A stretch of DNA of 64,000 bases from Blastomussa wellsi (lineage: Eukaryota; Cnidaria; Anthozoa; Scleractinia; Plerogyridae): contig OX393568.1 of the NCBI GenBank assembly GCA_947652115.1, positions 7,185,820 through 7,249,819 on the forward strand. Reading direction: 5' to 3'. The position numbers were made by a program, and so were the translations under genes. Positions 51,118 to 54,100 of this stretch are shown piece by piece; position 1 is the stretch's first letter, and each line of letters begins with the position of its first letter. Under the pieces are notes generated by a model. It had not been told where the DNA came from. It ran no database searches and saw only the letters and a program-made list of their open reading frames with translations.

Positions 51118-54100
51118 GAGTAATTTTTCATGTATAATTTTAATGAAGTAATAATTAAAAGATCAAGAACCCTTTTCCCAATAAAGCTTACCTCATTTGC
51201 CGAAGGATGGAAAACGACATTTTCTACACGGCCCTAAAACACAAAAATATAACAGAGAATATATTTACCCAGTATTTGAACCTGGACTTATAGATTATTG
51301 CTTTTCATTCATGGTGATATGCAGTAAATGGTACGAAGAAAATAAAGAAATTTCAAATGAAGAGTTAGAACTGACTGGAGTCAACTATTATGATAGTCAG
51401 GGGTTTCAAAATGTTATGAAGTAGGCGTCATTGACTGCAAGAGTAGGCGGTTGTTATAAGTGAGCTTTTTGGTCACAAACTGATTGCTATGACCAGAGTA
51501 GCCAGTGGCATAACAGTCAAGTAGCCGGTGGAACTCCGGCAGTGGCCGCCTTGTTTTGAAACCCCTGGATAGTGAATGGATGTGTGATCACCTAAACTAT
51601 TTGTTTGTCACATTTGAAGTTAAATAATTACATTGTATTTTGCATTTGACTGAAGGCCCCTTTACGGTGAAGCCCGAAAAACTGTGAACACCTAAAATTA
51701 TTTCTGGAATGTTTATTGTTTCGCGACCAATCAGATGCATGTTGAAACCGCAAGAGTAATCAGCTGAAAGGTTCGATTGGTCATGAAACGTGTTGGCTTT
51801 CTCTTTCACAATTTTGCTGTTAACAATAATAAAATTGTTATTGTTCTACATGAGAGCTTATGAATTATACACGATCAGACACAACCAGACAGCACATCTG
51901 AGAGCTAATCGAATACAGCTCATCTCTTTGTAGCAAAATATCGGTCATTTCTTTGCTAATACATTAGCTCAGAAATAAAACAACAATGACAATCTCAGTA
52001 TTTTCTAATGGTATTATTGCGGAAAAAACCAACGTGTTGTTTCGTGACTAATCCAGACATTTGTGGTCATTGGCCGAGAAACAACATTCCAGAAATGACT
52101 TTAGGTGTTCACAGTTTTCAGGGCTCACTGTAACAGTGAAAGAACCACATGTAAGTAATTAATGATTAGACTATGACTCCGCAAACCCTACAATTTTGTC
52201 TATTTTTTAGTCATAAATCAAGAATAATCTTAACTTCATTAAACAGCAAAGTAAGTGTGCATGTGTTACATCTACGAATACCAACAGTGGGAGAAGAAAA
52301 CTGGATAAGATTTGTAGATTTCCAGTAGAGCACAATGACCTACTAATAATGAATAGAGTTATATTGACATGGAAGTTTATTGGGGGATAAATTAGCTAAG
52401 TTGATGCATGAGATAATGTGTCACAAGGTACTTACAGGTTGTTGTGGTAGAACACAAAGTGGCGAAGATACTGGCTCCTTTATCCCTTCCTCTGGAATTT
52501 GCCACAATTTTATCTTCAAAAACAAACATGATAGACAATTTAGATAGGATTTCCAATCTTAGAAATTCATTCCAAGCATTTCCTTTGTCCTACCTGTACA
52601 TATCTGTACATAGCCTTCAAGTTGATATTAAATTGAACAGTCATCAAACAAGGTGTGACTCACCTAGCCTAGTATTTTTCTGGCATCTTAAAATTATATG
52701 CTGGGTAAGAAAATATCTTATGGATTCGATTTTTGGAAAATATAGCATTGTCAGTAAAAACGGTAAAACCACTTAGAACTACATCTTCAAACTGTTTCTT
52801 ACTACTACCATTTTGGAGCTACCATGAATGGCTAACTTTTTCCCGCATTTTGAATGGAGTAAAACATTCAAGTTTGTCTTGACAAACTTCACGTTTTTAA
52901 AAGTCACACTTAATGAAACTGAGATTTTGGATTGCAAGACCGAGATAGAAACACTAAAACAGCTTTTCAAAAAAATTGAGACTGCAAGGCCTTTGGAACT
53001 GCTCAAAAACGAGACTGTGAGACCCATGAAATTTGTGAAAAATTTTGCACCACTTTCACATTCTAAACATTAATTGGTTCACTTTGTCTAGACAAACTTG
53101 TCTGAATGCTTTACGTATGCGTAAGCACGGAACCTCACCAAGCAATCATATGAACAAGTTGAAAGAAGCCTCCCATCAAATGGTGAGAAATCCAGGTCAG
53201 TCACAAAATCTACATGAAAAAGATCAGACAAATCACTTTGAAGAACGTCTGGACAGGAGTTAAAATATGTAATAATTACTAAGATTCTAACTGAAAACAA
53301 ACATTTGAATATTTTACAGGAAAGTCTCTTGCAGAAAGCGGCGTATTATTGATTAATTACATTGGTCCATGAACCAACAAATTGTATACATTCAGAAGAA
53401 AATCCATGAAAGTCATATGACAGAGAAGAACATTTTAAACAATGGCTCTATCTCACTGATCTGACCTGAATGTGCATGAAGCAGCGGTAATGATTGTTCC
53501 ATTCTTCCAACAACTCCCAGTGGAAGAATACCAAGACTTCCTCCTGCTTGAAGATTCAACAATAAAAGGTGAATTAAGGCATTAGCTATCACTGAGCTAA
53601 TATATTTGATTTTATTTATGTCACATATATACTCTGTATTCATTTTCAGGCACCAACAAATTTTGGCATTCTTTGCTTCCCACAAGCACTGTCATATAAC
53701 ATTTTTGCAAGGGCAAGTAAGAAAGTTAAATTTTGGACACACCCTACCTCTTTGTGCTTTTCTTTTTTTCTGTTGTATTTCATTTTTGCTTAAATTCTTT
53801 TCCTCCTTTTCTTATCTTTTTGCTGCAGTTCTGCCTGTCTATTGTGGGAGGTGCGATGGCCTAATGGGTTACTGTGCACGACTCCGGATCAGATGGTCCA
53901 GGTTGGAGCTTCAGCCGGGGCACTGTGTTGTGTTCTTGGGTAAGCCACTTTACTCTCACAGTGCCTCTTTCTGCCCAGGTGTATAAATGAGTACTGACAA
54001 AATACTGCTGGAGGATAACCCTGCGATGAACTAGCATCCCATCCAGGGGAGCAGAAATATTCCTAGCCACTTAATGCTACTGAAACCGGGATAAGCTGCA

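Noticed and set aside
53846..53930. tRNA gene
   Set aside because: TRNA-like head of a SINE: the same body follows in other copies (42907, 43466).
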